A DNA stretch of 64,000 nt from CAYWRO01 sp964460345 (lineage in GTDB: Bacteria > Planctomycetota > Phycisphaerae > Phycisphaerales > UBA1924), in assembly GCA_964460345.1 (NCBI GenBank), contig CAYWRO010000007.1, forward strand, positions 1-64,000, in the 5' to 3' direction. Of this stretch, positions 8,723 to 16,420 are shown piece after piece. The translations under genes and the position numbers were made by a program. The notes beneath the pieces are model-generated. The model did not search any database and was not told the origin of the DNA. It saw only the letters and a list, made by a program, of their open reading frames with translations. Every line of letters starts with the position of its first letter. The first letter of the stretch is position 1.

Positions 8723-8911
8723 GATACGCGATTTTGTCGTTCTGATACGCGATTTTGTCGCGTCGATACGCACTTTTGCCGCGCTGATGCGGGCTTTTGC
8801 CGCGCTGATACGGGCTTTTGTCATTCTGATACGCGATTTTGTCGCGCTGATGGCCCATCGAATCGCGCTGAGACGCGATTTTGCCGCCCTGACGGCCCAT
8901 TCAGCCGCGGC
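8723..8911. repeat. 21-bp tandem array 2
   Basis: Nine consecutive 21-bp units, starting GATACGCGATTTTGTCGTTCT at 8723 and ending with a diverged unit at 8891. Units differ by short blocks (GTCGCGTC, GCCGCGCT, GTCATTCT). The array ends ten bases before the nusB stop codon. On the minus strand it stays open and reads as a heptapeptide repeat such as RDKIAYQ/NDKSPYQ. The plus strand is also open, so openness alone is no evidence for coding. It has the same period as arrays at 1, 17781 and 59433 but shares no sequence with them. Confidence 0.93.
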
Positions 8912-8920
8912 ATCGCCCCC

Positions 8921-9532
8921 TTAAGAAGGTCTGTGCCCCTCTCCCGCGGCCGGAGCGGCCTCGCGCGGGGCCTCGACGACCGGTTCGGCGGCCAGGTCGG
9001 CCCCTTCCCCCCCCAAATGGGCTTCCCCGGCGGCTTCCTCGCCCCCGATCGCCGCCAGCACGCGCCGTAAGACCTTGTCCAGCAGGCCGTTGATGAAAGC
9101 GGGGGCCCGGTCCGTCGAGAACTCCTTCGCCAGGTTCACGGCGTCGTTCACCACCACCTTCGGAGGGGTCGGGGCGAAGGGGCGCGGCGGCTCTCCGGCG
9201 GCGGGGGGGGACATCTCGAAGTGGGCCAGACGCAGAATCGCCCGGTCGACGGCCGCCAGCCGGCTCGTGGGCCAGTCCGGCGCGAGCGCGGCCAGCTCTT
9301 CATCCGCAAAACGGCGGTGCTCCCACGCCCCCTCCGCCAGCGCCCACGCGGCGTCGAGCGACTTGTCGTCGAGCGCGGGCGCTGCGCCCGCCGAAGGCCC
9401 TTCTCCTCCAGCCTCAAGCCTCCAGCCTCCAGCCTGCCCCGCCCGAACTTCGTCCCGATGCTCGCCCCCGCGGGCGTCGAGCTGGTAGAGCGTCTGGAAG
9501 GCGAGTCGTCGGATGTCTTTGGTGATGCGCAT
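8921..9532 (-). CDS. nusB: Transcription antitermination factor NusB
   Basis: 203 residues, longer than the usual 130-165. It begins MRITKDIRRLAFQTLYQLDA, the NusB start with RNA-binding basic residues. The core continues with DKSLDAAWALAEGAWEHRRF, RLAAVDRAILRLAHFEM and VVVNDAVNLAKEFSTDRAPA, ending FINGLLDKVLRR. NusB binds boxA RNA with NusE and supports rRNA antitermination. Two extra segments explain the length: one at about residues 30-45 encoded by a heptamer array (9405-9436), and an unconserved acidic/Ala-rich C-terminal tail of about 40 residues. It lies downstream of ribH on the same strand, a common gene pairing. Confidence 0.92.
   Translation of the reverse strand: MRITKDIRRLAFQTLYQLDARGGEHRDEVRAGQAGGWRLEAGGEGPSAGAAPALDDKSLDAAWALAEGAWEHRRFADEELAALAPDWPTSRLAAVDRAILRLAHFEMSPPAAGEPPRPFAPTPPKVVVNDAVNLAKEFSTDRAPAFINGLLDKVLRRVLAAIGGEEAAGEAHLGGEGADLAAEPVVEAPREAAPAAGEGHRPS
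9405..9436. repeat. Heptamer array inside nusB
   Basis: CCTCCAG-CCTCAAG-CCTCCAG-CCTCCAG-CCT lies inside nusB and is read on the coding strand as a Gly/Trp/Arg/Leu-Glu stretch (GGWRLEAGGE) between the first and second NusB helices. The frame is preserved. Confidence 0.8.
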
Positions 9533-9604
9533 CGTTCTGGCTTGGCGTCCTGCGGTGTGACAGCGGGGCGGATTGGGAGGGGTCGGGGCCGGTGGAAAGG
9601 AAAC

Positions 9605-9674
9605 GGTGAACAGGAGAGGCGGTGAACGCCGCGATGCGTGGCCCTCACCTGCTCACCGGCTCACCTGTTCACCT
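9605..9674. repeat. Inverted repeat of a GTGAACAG-type unit overlapping the ribH stop
   Basis: A left arm (GGTGAACAGGAGAGGCGGTGAAC) is followed by CTCACCTGCTCACCGGCTCACC and TGTTCACC. The right arm is a near-octamer array (GTGAGCAG on the other strand). The ribH reading frame runs into it and its last codons GAG-GTG-AAC-AGG-TGA are repeat sequence, so the repeat provides the stop codon. Confidence 0.75.
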
Positions 9675-10239
9675 CATCCGCCCCGCAGGTCTTGTCCCTG
9701 ATCGGTCGTTCACCGAACGATACGCGCCCTTCGCCGCGGCGCAGGTGGTCGATCGCCGCAATTGCGTCGAGAAGGGCGTGCATCGCCTCCTCCCCCTTGC
9801 CCCCCCCTCCCCCATCAAGGCCTACTGACGATCCAACCGCGAGCCCCGCGCGCGCTCTGGCCTGCTCGGCGTTCCGCGTCGTGAGGACGCCGAAGGCAAC
9901 CGGCTTGCCCGTCTGCAGCGTGATGTCGGTGAGCCCCTTCGCGACGGCGTGGGCGAGCACTTCATCGTGGATCGTCTCCCCCTGGATGATGCAGCCGAGC
10001 GCGACGACGCCGGCGACGTCCGCGCGGCTGGCCGCGGCCAGCGCGACCGCGACGAGTTCGTACGCCCCCGGGGCTTCGGCGATCACGAGCGAGCGAGGAT
10101 CCCCGCAGCGCGCGGCGTACGCGCGCTCCGCGCCCGCTCGCAGGGCGTCGGTGATGAGCGCGTTGTACCGGCTCACGACGATCGCCACGCGCGGCGCGGC
10201 GTTGGTCGAGGAAGCTTTGGCGTCGGCTGGGGAAGACAC
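9661..10239 (-). CDS. ribH: 6,7-dimethyl-8-ribityllumazine synthase
   Basis: 192 residues from a GTG start. Condenses 5-amino-6-ribitylaminouracil with 3,4-dihydroxy-2-butanone 4-phosphate in riboflavin synthesis. Family motifs seen in order: VAIVVSRYNALITDAL, APGAYELVAVALAA, the phosphate and catalytic segment GCIIQGETIHDEVLAHA with its His, and PVAFGVLTTRNAEQARAR. The frame is open upstream to 10392, but the family begins just after GTG 10239 (SSPADAKASS then APRVAIVV). The C-terminus is about 30 residues longer than usual: a glycine stretch (GLDGGGGGKGEE) from a C-run and a tail encoded by an inverted repeat. Divergent from putA. Confidence 0.9.
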   Translation of the reverse strand: MSSPADAKASSTNAAPRVAIVVSRYNALITDALRAGAERAYAARCGDPRSLVIAEAPGAYELVAVALAAASRADVAGVVALGCIIQGETIHDEVLAHAVAKGLTDITLQTGKPVAFGVLTTRNAEQARARAGLAVGSSVGLDGGGGGKGEEAMHALLDAIAAIDHLRRGEGRVSFGERPIRDKTCGADEVNR

Positions 10240-10392
10240 GGCCCCGATCGTAGGAAACGCCTCGGCCGCCGTCGCGATGGGGCCGGCGCGGAGGGACTTT
10301 CCCCGCTGTTCGCATAGGATTTGGCTGTCGACAGCGGCGGGCGCGGGGATGAGAAGTTGAGGGCCCCATCCAGGGCCGGAGAGACGCAGCAC

Positions 10393-13300
10393 ATGGCACT
10401 CTTTTCGCGCAAGAGCCGGCCAAAGCCGCCGGTCCAGGTTCCGCCCCCCGGCCCATCGAAGCCAGGTCAGCCCTCCCGCTCTCCATCAGGGCCCCCCGCG
10501 GCCGTCGAAGCGCTCGCGGCGGGGCCGAAGCCCGATGAGAACCGGATCTTTGAGCTGGGCGCGCAGATGCTCGAGCGAGCACGCGGGCACAAGGCCGGCG
10601 TCCTGAGCGCGAAGTTCTACTCAGACGCCCTGATGGACTGGTCCATGAAGGACCAGAACTTCAAGGTGCAGATGTTCCGCTTCGTCGACGCCTTTCCCAT
10701 GCTGCGCTCGGCGGAGGCGATCCACGATCATCTGGAGGATTACCTCTCGCAGCCGGGCGTGACCGTGCCCGGGCCGATCGCCGCGGCGCTCAAGGCGGGC
10801 AAGGTGATGAAGAGCGCCAGCGCGGGCGTGATCTCCAAGCAGATCACGTCCATGGCCCAGCGCTTCATCGCGGGCACGGACGCCGCCAGCGCGCTTCCCA
10901 ACCTGCGCCGCCTGTGGAAGGAGGGGATCGCCTTCAGCGTGGACCTGCTCGGCGAGGCGTGTTTGTCGGATGTCGAGGCGGACGCGTATCAGGCCAAGTA
11001 CCTCGACCTGATCGAGAACCTTCCGAAGGAAGTCGCCGCGTGGGAGCCGAACGAACGGCTGGAAAGCGACCACCTCGGCCCGATCCCGCGCGTGAACGTC
11101 TCCATCAAGGTCTCGTCCCTGTCAGCGCGGTGCGATCCCATCGACACGGAGGGATCGATCCGCGACATGATGAAGCGAATAGGGCCGATTCTCACGGCGG
11201 CCGGCGAGCGGGGGGTCTTCATCAACTTCGACATGGAGCACCACGACCTCAAGGACCTCACGCTCGAGCTCTTCAAGCGCTGCTGCGAGCAGTACAAGTT
11301 CCGCGCGGGGCTGGCGATGCAGGCGTACCTGCGCTCAGGCGTGGAAGACGCCCGCAACATCGCCGAGTGGGCGAAGAAGACGGGCCGCATCGTCTCCGTC
11401 CGCCTCGTGAAGGGCGCGTACTGGGACAGCGAGGTCATTCACGCCGAGGAACGCGGCTGGCCGTGCCCGGTGTGGACGGAGAAATGGCAGAGCGACGCCT
11501 GCTTCGAGCGCATGACCGAAGTGTTTTTGGATGCGTGTCCTCGGAGTGCGGAGGAGGGGGGGGTGAAGCTCGCGCTCGGGTCGCACAACGTGCGCTCCAT
11601 CGCCGCGGCTCTCGCCGCCGCGGAGCGCCGTGGCCTGCCGCACAAGGCCGTGGAAATCCAGATGCTGCACGGCATGGCCGACCAGCTCAAGCACGCGGCG
11701 AGCGAGATGGGCCTGCGCGTCCGCGAGTACGTGCCGGTCGGGGAGATGATCCCCGGCATGGCGTACCTCGTGCGGCGATTGCTCGAGAACACATCGAACG
11801 AGTCGTGGCTGAAGGCCGGCTTTCTGGATAATGCCGACCCGCGCGAACTGCTGAAACAGCCTGGAGGCGCGAGGCCGGAGACTGGAGCGTCGAGCAACGG
11901 GGCGATCAAGCACGCCGCCGCTGATCTCTCCTCCCCCGAGCGTCACAAGCTCTCTCCCGCCGTCGAGGGCGTCGGCGACGGCCGCCCGTTCTTCTCGGAG
12001 CCGATGCGCGACTTCTCGCGTGCGGACGTCCGCGCCGCCTTCGCCGCGGCGGTCGAGCGCGCCGTGGTGCCGCAGGTCGCCAACGACCGCACGCCGGAGC
12101 AGGCGGCGGAGATGGTCGCGAAGGCCGCCGCCGCCTTCCCGCGCTGGCGCGATGAATCCCCCCGCGCCCGCGCCGCCGTCCTCACGCGCGCCGCCGACCT
12201 CATGCGCAAGAAGCGCGATGAACTCTCCGGCGTCATCATCAAGGAGAACGGCAAGACCTGGCGAGAGGCCGACGCCGACGTCTGCGAGGCGATCGACTTC
12301 TGCGAGTATTACGCGCGGCTCGCGGTTCCTCTCTTCGAGCGGCAGCGCCTCGGCCGCTTCATCGGCGAGCTGGACGAGGTCTGGCACCAGCCCCGCGGCG
12401 TCGCGGCGGTGATCGCCCCGTGGAACTTCCCGATCGCGATCTGCTGCGGCATGACCGTCGCCGCGCTCGTCACGGGCAACACGGTCGTGATGAAGCCGGC
12501 GGAGCAGACGCCGGGGATCGCGAAGCTGCTGGCCGAGATCCTGTGGGAGGCCGGCGCGCCAAAGGACGTCCTCCACTTCTGCCCCGCCCCCGGCGAAACG
12601 ACGGGCGCCGCTCTCGTCCGCGACCCGCGCATCGCGCTCATCGCCTTCACCGGCAGCAAGGCCGTAGGCCTCGACATCATCGAGGCCGCAAGCCGAAACC
12701 CCACTCAGCACGCGGAGGGTGCCACTGCTCGCGGCGGTACTCCGCCGCGCAGCAGTGCGAACACGCAGTACCCCCAGGAACACGTGAAACGCGTCATCTG
12801 CGAGATGGGCGGCAAGAACGCCATCATCGTCGACACATCCGCCGATCTCGACGAGGCCGTGCTCGGCGTGCGCGCTTCCGCCTTCGGCTTCCAGGGGCAG
12901 AAGTGTTCCGCCTGCTCGCGCGTCATCGTCGTGGACCCCGAAGGCCCGGACGGCCCCGCGATCACGCACTTCACGGCTCGCCTCGTCGAAGCGACGCGGG
13001 CCCTGGTCATGGGCGACCCGACGAAGCCCGGCACCGACGTCGGCCCCGTCATCGACGCCGAAGCGGCGGAGAAGATCCGGTTCTTTATTGCGAAGGCGAA
13101 GGAAGAGGGCGGCCGGCTGGTTCTTGGGGGAATGACGAATGACGAATTGCGAATGACGAATGAAGAGGGGAACGATGACGAACTGCGAATGACGAATGAT
13201 GAATCGGCGGAGCGCGCCTCCGGCGGCGAAGCCGTCTCCCCCATTCGAAATTCGTCATTCGACATTCGTCATTCGACCTTCATCCCTCCCCACATCTTCA

Positions 13301-13665
13301 CCCACGTCACGCCCGATCACACCATTGCGCGTGAAGAGATCTTCGGCCCCGTCCTCGCCGTGATGCACGCGCGCGACTTCGATGAAGCCCTGGCCATCGC
13401 CAACGGCGTGCCGTACAAGCTCACCGGCGGCGTCTTCACGCGCAAGCCCGCGCACATCGAGCGCGCCAAGCGCGACTTCCGCATCGGCAACCTCTACATC
13501 AACCGCTCCATCACGGGCGCGCTGGTCGGCCGCCAACCCTTCGGCGGCTTCGGCATGTCGGGCGTCGGCAGCAAGGCCGGTGGCGCCGAGTACCTGCTGC
13601 AGTTCGTCGAGCCGCGGGCAAGCTGCGAGAACACGATGAGAAGGGGGTTCGCACCGGAGCTGTAA
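10393..13665 (+). CDS. putA: Bifunctional proline dehydrogenase / L-glutamate gamma-semialdehyde dehydrogenase
   Basis: 1090 residues. Oxidises proline to glutamate in two steps. The FAD-dependent PRODH barrel covers about residues 60-490 (FINFDMEHHDLKDLTLELF, RLVKGAYWDSEVIHAE, LGSHNVRSIA). The NAD-dependent aldehyde dehydrogenase covers about 540-1080 (APWNFPIAICCGM, FTGSKAVGLDII, ICEMGGKNAIIVD, FGFQGQKCSACSR with the catalytic Cys near 836, REEIFGPVLAV). ATG 10393 has GGAGAG about 10 bp upstream; an upstream TTG is not preferred. Three repeat-derived insertions keep the frame: the linker between domains (11860-11895), about 22 residues after FTGSKAVG (12701-12770) and about 45 residues before the REEIFGP motif (13131-13277). 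Whether the enzyme tolerates them is unknown, but all catalytic motifs are intact. Confidence 0.95.
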   Translation: MALFSRKSRPKPPVQVPPPGPSKPGQPSRSPSGPPAAVEALAAGPKPDENRIFELGAQMLERARGHKAGVLSAKFYSDALMDWSMKDQNFKVQMFRFVDAFPMLRSAEAIHDHLEDYLSQPGVTVPGPIAAALKAGKVMKSASAGVISKQITSMAQRFIAGTDAASALPNLRRLWKEGIAFSVDLLGEACLSDVEADAYQAKYLDLIENLPKEVAAWEPNERLESDHLGPIPRVNVSIKVSSLSARCDPIDTEGSIRDMMKRIGPILTAAGERGVFINFDMEHHDLKDLTLELFKRCCEQYKFRAGLAMQAYLRSGVEDARNIAEWAKKTGRIVSVRLVKGAYWDSEVIHAEERGWPCPVWTEKWQSDACFERMTEVFLDACPRSAEEGGVKLALGSHNVRSIAAALAAAERRGLPHKAVEIQMLHGMADQLKHAASEMGLRVREYVPVGEMIPGMAYLVRRLLENTSNESWLKAGFLDNADPRELLKQPGGARPETGASSNGAIKHAAADLSSPERHKLSPAVEGVGDGRPFFSEPMRDFSRADVRAAFAAAVERAVVPQVANDRTPEQAAEMVAKAAAAFPRWRDESPRARAAVLTRAADLMRKKRDELSGVIIKENGKTWREADADVCEAIDFCEYYARLAVPLFERQRLGRFIGELDEVWHQPRGVAAVIAPWNFPIAICCGMTVAALVTGNTVVMKPAEQTPGIAKLLAEILWEAGAPKDVLHFCPAPGETTGAALVRDPRIALIAFTGSKAVGLDIIEAASRNPTQHAEGATARGGTPPRSSANTQYPQEHVKRVICEMGGKNAIIVDTSADLDEAVLGVRASAFGFQGQKCSACSRVIVVDPEGPDGPAITHFTARLVEATRALVMGDPTKPGTDVGPVIDAEAAEKIRFFIAKAKEEGGRLVLGGMTNDELRMTNEEGNDDELRMTNDESAERASGGEAVSPIRNSSFDIRHSTFIPPHIFTHVTPDHTIAREEIFGPVLAVMHARDFDEALAIANGVPYKLTGGVFTRKPAHIERAKRDFRIGNLYINRSITGALVGRQPFGGFGMSGVGSKAGGAEYLLQFVEPRASCENTMRRGFAPEL
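11860..11895. repeat. Degenerate heptamer array in the putA inter-domain linker
   Basis: CTGGAGG-CGCGAGG-CCGGAGA-CTGGAGC-GTCGAGC reads as a degenerate heptamer array of the same type as the CCTCCAG array in nusB. It encodes part of the linker between the proline dehydrogenase and aldehyde dehydrogenase domains. Confidence 0.55.
12701..12770. repeat. Hairpin insertion inside the putA aldehyde dehydrogenase domain
   Basis: The core is a strong hairpin, ACTGCTCGCGGCGG (12724-12737), TACT loop, CCGCCGCGCAGCAGT (12742-12756), flanked by CACTCAGCACGC and its degraded counterpart. It encodes about 22 residues (NPTQHAEGATARGG onwards) absent from RocA/PutA relatives between the FTGSKAVG motif and VICEMGGK. 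Confidence 0.65.
13131..13277. repeat. Heptamer inverted repeat (AATGACG) inserted in frame in putA
   Basis: Left arm AATGACG-AATGACG-AATTGCG-AATGACG-AATG, partly repeated again at 13167-13203. Right arm CATTCGAAATTCGTCATTCG followed by ACATTCGTCATTCG (ending 13277), the reverse complement of the left. The insertion encodes MTNDELRMTNEE..., ending IRNSSFDIRHSTF, and leaves the frame open. It lies at a surface-loop position before the IFTHV...REEIFGP segment. Confidence 0.9.
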
Positions 13666-13676
13666 AGAAGAGTCTC

Positions 13677-13703
13677 ACGCAGAGGCGCAGGGACGCGGAG
13701 GAG
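13677..13703. repeat. Single arm of the CGCAGAGG nonamer family
   Basis: CACGCAGAGGCGCAGGGACGCGGAGGA lies in the 49-bp gap after putA. It matches the nonamer arrays at 60387-60470. No reverse-complement partner is seen here. Confidence 0.55.
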
Positions 13704-13714
13704 GACGGCCGCAG

Positions 13715-13954
13715 ATGGACACAGAGTTCGAAGTGCAGGTTTTCTCCGACCCTGATCACGAGGATCTCGTCGCCGAGATTCTCTGCCGCGGCGACTTCTG
13801 CGCGATGCTGACGCAGGAGCAGGGTTTCGACAAGCTGCGCATCGAGATCCATGCCCGGCCGGACGGCAAGCCGTGGGACTTCGAGTTTCAGGCGTTCGAC
13901 GAAGCCGTGCGCCGGGCCCGCTCCCGCCTGTGGGACCTCCGCCGATCGGAGTGA
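13715..13954 (+). CDS. Small hypothetical protein
   Basis: 79 residues, not recognised. It begins MDTEFEVQVFSDPDHEDLVA and contains CRGDFCAMLTQEQGFDKLRI and WDFEFQAFDEAVRRARSRLW. The beta-rich start and one C-terminal amphipathic helix suggest a small soluble fold. Strong third-position GC bias and balanced composition support it as real, although the ribosome binding site (GGAGGACGG, about 16 bp upstream) is distant. Immediately downstream of putA on the same strand, so it may be co-transcribed. Confidence 0.6.
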   Translation: MDTEFEVQVFSDPDHEDLVAEILCRGDFCAMLTQEQGFDKLRIEIHARPDGKPWDFEFQAFDEAVRRARSRLWDLRRSE

Positions 13955-13971
13955 GGACTCTCGCGGGGTGG

Positions 13972-14001
13972 CATGCCCACGCCTTCCGAGGCGCGGGCAT
14001 G
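13972..14001. repeat. CATGCCC hairpin, copy 1
   Basis: CATGCCCACGCCT, a 4-base loop, then AGGCGCGGGCATG: a 13-bp stem with one wobble, just after the small hypothetical gene. A closely similar hairpin occurs at 17669-17698. Confidence 0.65.
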
Positions 14002-14086
14002 GTCCCAGCGCCGTCGCACCGACGCGCGCACGGCGCGACCGCTTCCTGTACAATCCCGCAGCCATTCGAGCGGCAAGGGGATAGAC

Positions 14087-14431
14087 ATGAACGCACTCTC
14101 GATCGTCGGCGGGATCATCGGCTCAATCGGCGGGCTCTGGATGCTGGTGGCTCACCTCAACCGGCTCTGGCGGGTAGCCGCCGCGCTCGCGCCCGCCGAC
14201 CCTCTCCGCAAGAGGTGCCTGCGGTTGCTGGTGATGGCCGGCGTGCTGACACTGAACGCGTTCATGATGACAGCCGTCGTTCTTCTCGAGGGATCGGGTG
14301 TGATCACGGACCCGTCGGGCCCCACCAGCCTGGGTTGGATCATCTTTATTTCGCTCGCCATGGCCGGCGGAACGGGCCTGCAGGCCGCCGAACTGCTCAG
14401 GGCCGCGGAGCGGGCCAGGGAGGCGACGTGA
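14087..14431 (+). CDS. Small membrane protein, hypothetical
   Basis: 114 residues with three predicted membrane helices: LSIVGGIIGSIGGLWMLVA, LLVMAGVLTLNAFMMTAVVL and GWIIFISLAMAGGTGLQAAE. Start ATG 14087 is supported by AAGGGG eight bases upstream; the upstream in-frame extension is not hydrophobic or conserved-looking. The function is not recognised. It is followed after 16 bp by the first copy of the double-hairpin repeat. Confidence 0.65.
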   Translation: MNALSIVGGIIGSIGGLWMLVAHLNRLWRVAAALAPADPLRKRCLRLLVMAGVLTLNAFMMTAVVLLEGSGVITDPSGPTSLGWIIFISLAMAGGTGLQAAELLRAAERAREAT

Positions 14432-14447
14432 GAACCGGCCGCCACCC

Positions 14448-14534
14448 GTGCCACCGAGATCGGCTTTGCGATCTCGGTGCCTTCACGCGGCGACCGCACG
14501 ATCGCACCGAGGTTGAAGCCACCCTCCGTGGCAC
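14448..14534 (+). repeat. Double-hairpin REP-like element, copy 1
   Basis: Begins GTGCCACCGAGATCGGC and forms hairpin 1 with CGATCTCGGTG. After about 25 bp a second, decayed hairpin follows (CACCGAGGTTGAAGCCACCC) and the element closes with CCGTGGCAC, the complement of its own start. Copies at 16306 and 17330 are better preserved and in the same orientation. Confidence 0.8.
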
Positions 14535-14631
14535 GGCTCATCTTCCTGCTAATCTGGCGCTCAGCATGGGGCTAGCTCTTGCCGCTAACTTCATGTAGAA
14601 TGCGGACCGTTGAGGGGGGTTAGGAGCGACG

Positions 14632-15849
14632 ATGGCGGATGAACAGCCTTCGGTGCTGAGGCTTCAGGTCGGAACCGTCACGAAGACCTTTCGATCGTTT
14701 CACGAGGTCCGAGATTGGGTTAAGGCACAGCAAGAACGATGGCGGCCCCTCGCCAACAGGCTGACTTGGGGGCAATCGATGTGGACAACCTGGAACTCGA
14801 ACATAGAGGCGGTGCTAGCGCCGTATCTACAAACAGAATTGACAGACGAGTCGGCCGCTCGCTTTTCGAAAAAGATCAGGGGGCACCTAGACAATGTTCT
14901 CGACGCCGACAGTCCCGAAGGTCACTTTGTCTTCACGCTGCTGGACAAGGAAGGCGCAGAGGCAGCTGTGGCGGCTGGAGCGTACCTAGCCGGGCGTCGT
15001 GAGGACTTGGCCAGCAAGGACATCATTAAGGGGACCCTGTTAGCCTTCGCCCACGAGGTGGGTCTCGACCCGAAATTTGACTTCAAATCGATGATCGCGA
15101 CTCAGGTTGAGGGCATGGAGCAATGGTTCCAGCGTCAACGGGATGCGATCGAGCATGTCTACGATCTGTTGGTCGCGCGCGAGGCGGAGGCGCGACGAGC
15201 CCTGGAGGAGTTTGCGGCGGCCAGCAGGGAAACCCAAGAGACGCAGCATCATCATCTCAGCGCCTCCATCCAGGGCATGCAGGTGGAAGCGGACAAGCGC
15301 ATTCAGATCGCTGTTACTCAAGCAGAGAAGGAAGCAGCCGCGGCCCTTGAAGACACCAAGAAGCAGTTGCAGGCCCTGACCGAAACGTACGACCGCCACA
15401 TGGTGTTGAAGGCGCCGTCAAACTATTGGAAGCACAAGGCAACAGAGCACCAGAAGCTGTCCGCCTATTTTGCATGGGCCTTTGGTATCGGTGTCGTAGT
15501 TCTTGGCGGGGGGGCGATCGCTACGACAGCACTGCTACTGCCGGACTCCATTGCGACCATGTCGCCGAGCCATGTTGGCGTGTCGATTGTGGCTGTCACG
15601 TTAGTGTTTTGGGTTCTGAAAATTTTGGCACGCAACCTGATCAGCCACATTCACCTAGCGACTGACGCTCACGAGCGTCGGACGATGATCGTGACGTACC
15701 TGGCGCTGACCCGAAGGTCACGGACACCAAGCAACGAGGAGATGCGGATCATCCTCGAACCGATCTTTCGGCCCACCGCGGACGGGCTGGTCAAGGACGA
15801 TCCGGGGCCGCCGTTTGCCAACATCGTCAATAAACACGTTGAGGGGTGA
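14632..15849 (+). CDS. DUF6161-like membrane protein with coiled coil
   Basis: 405 residues. The N-terminal 150 residues look soluble and helical. A coiled coil covers about 165-260 (LLVAREAEARRALEEFAAAS, KRIQIAVTQAEKEAAAALED). A short SNYWKHKATEHQK segment then leads to two membrane helices at about 280-305 and 320-340, followed by LISHIHLATDAHERRTMIVT and TYLALTRR in the C-terminal cytoplasmic region. The order coiled coil, YW-K-H, two helices, HL-DA-ER matches what I recall of DUF6161 proteins; this assignment is from memory and moderate. GC content and codon use (AAA, TTA/CTA, ACA) look lower than in neighbours, which suggests transfer. ATG 14632 has TAGGAG upstream. It is bracketed by REP-like copies 1 and 2. 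Confidence 0.75.
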   Translation: MADEQPSVLRLQVGTVTKTFRSFHEVRDWVKAQQERWRPLANRLTWGQSMWTTWNSNIEAVLAPYLQTELTDESAARFSKKIRGHLDNVLDADSPEGHFVFTLLDKEGAEAAVAAGAYLAGRREDLASKDIIKGTLLAFAHEVGLDPKFDFKSMIATQVEGMEQWFQRQRDAIEHVYDLLVAREAEARRALEEFAAASRETQETQHHHLSASIQGMQVEADKRIQIAVTQAEKEAAAALEDTKKQLQALTETYDRHMVLKAPSNYWKHKATEHQKLSAYFAWAFGIGVVVLGGGAIATTALLLPDSIATMSPSHVGVSIVAVTLVFWVLKILARNLISHIHLATDAHERRTMIVTYLALTRRSRTPSNEEMRIILEPIFRPTADGLVKDDPGPPFANIVNKHVEG

Positions 15850-16046
15850 GCGGTTAGCCGTCAGATTGCGCGTCCGTCGCGAGCCCGTGTCCCCCTGCCG
15901 GCAGGGATTGTACATTGTGCCGTGACGGGCTGCGGCGCGGGTGGCCGGGCGGTGTGGGCCGCTTCGGGCGTCGCTGGTGGGAGGCCCACCGAGTGGGGGG
16001 GCAGGGGACACGGGCGGGGTGTGCAGTGAGCGGCGGAGGGGCGGGC

Positions 16047-16265
16047 TCAGGCGTCGCGTTCGAGTTCCGCGATCCTGCGGCTCAGGCCGTCTCGCACGGC
16101 CGCGGCTGTCTCGGCATCCAGGACGGCCTCGATGTCGCCGCCGTTCCTGAAGGAAATGGTGATCGCGATCTTGTCACGGATGCGGCGCAGGAGGATCACA
16201 CTGGGTCCCTGCTCGGGGTCGTCGAACGGGATCGGCGCATCTTTCGCGTCGTGCATCGTTCGCAT
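16047..16265 (-). CDS. Small hypothetical protein
   Basis: 72 residues, not recognised. DPEQGPSVILLRRIRDKIAI is followed by TISFRNGGDIEAVLDAETAA and a helical basic/acidic end (RDGLSRRIAELERDA). The look is that of a small beta-beta-alpha cytosolic protein. A second ATG three codons in is an alternative start; neither has a clear ribosome binding site. It stands alone between the DUF6161-like gene (convergent) and REP-like copy 2. Confidence 0.5.
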   Translation of the reverse strand: MRTMHDAKDAPIPFDDPEQGPSVILLRRIRDKIAITISFRNGGDIEAVLDAETAAAVRDGLSRRIAELERDA

Positions 16266-16305
16266 TGTACGAGCCGGCTGAGTGGCGCCAAGATCCGCAT
16301 CGATC

Positions 16306-16409
16306 GTGCCACCGAGATCGGCTTTGCGATCTCGGTGTCTTCACGCGGGAGAGCACCGAGGTTGAGTACAACCTCGGTGGCACGAATCAATGACGATCTC
16401 GGTGCCACC
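16306..16409 (+). repeat. Double-hairpin REP-like element, copy 2
   Basis: Hairpin 1: CACCGAGATCG, GCTTTG loop, CGATCTCGGTG. Hairpin 2: CACCGAGGTTG, AGTA loop, CAACCTCGGTG, closing with GGCAC at 16383. The outer ends GTGCCACCGAG and CTCGGTGGCAC are also complementary. A further GATCTCGGTGCCACC half-site follows at about 16395-16409. The 20 bp before it (CAAGATCCGCATCGATCG) are shared with copy 3. Confidence 0.9.
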
Positions 16410-16420
16410 CGGCCGCGCCG

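Noticed and set aside
8574..8900. Heptapeptide-repeat protein encoded by array 2 (minus strand)
   Set aside because: Both strands are open because the unit is a multiple of three. There is no ribosome binding site and no non-repeat domain. Kept only as a possibility within the array finding.
11335..12969. A 544-residue minus-strand open frame inside putA
   Set aside because: Antisense shadow of putA, whose motifs are complete on the other strand.
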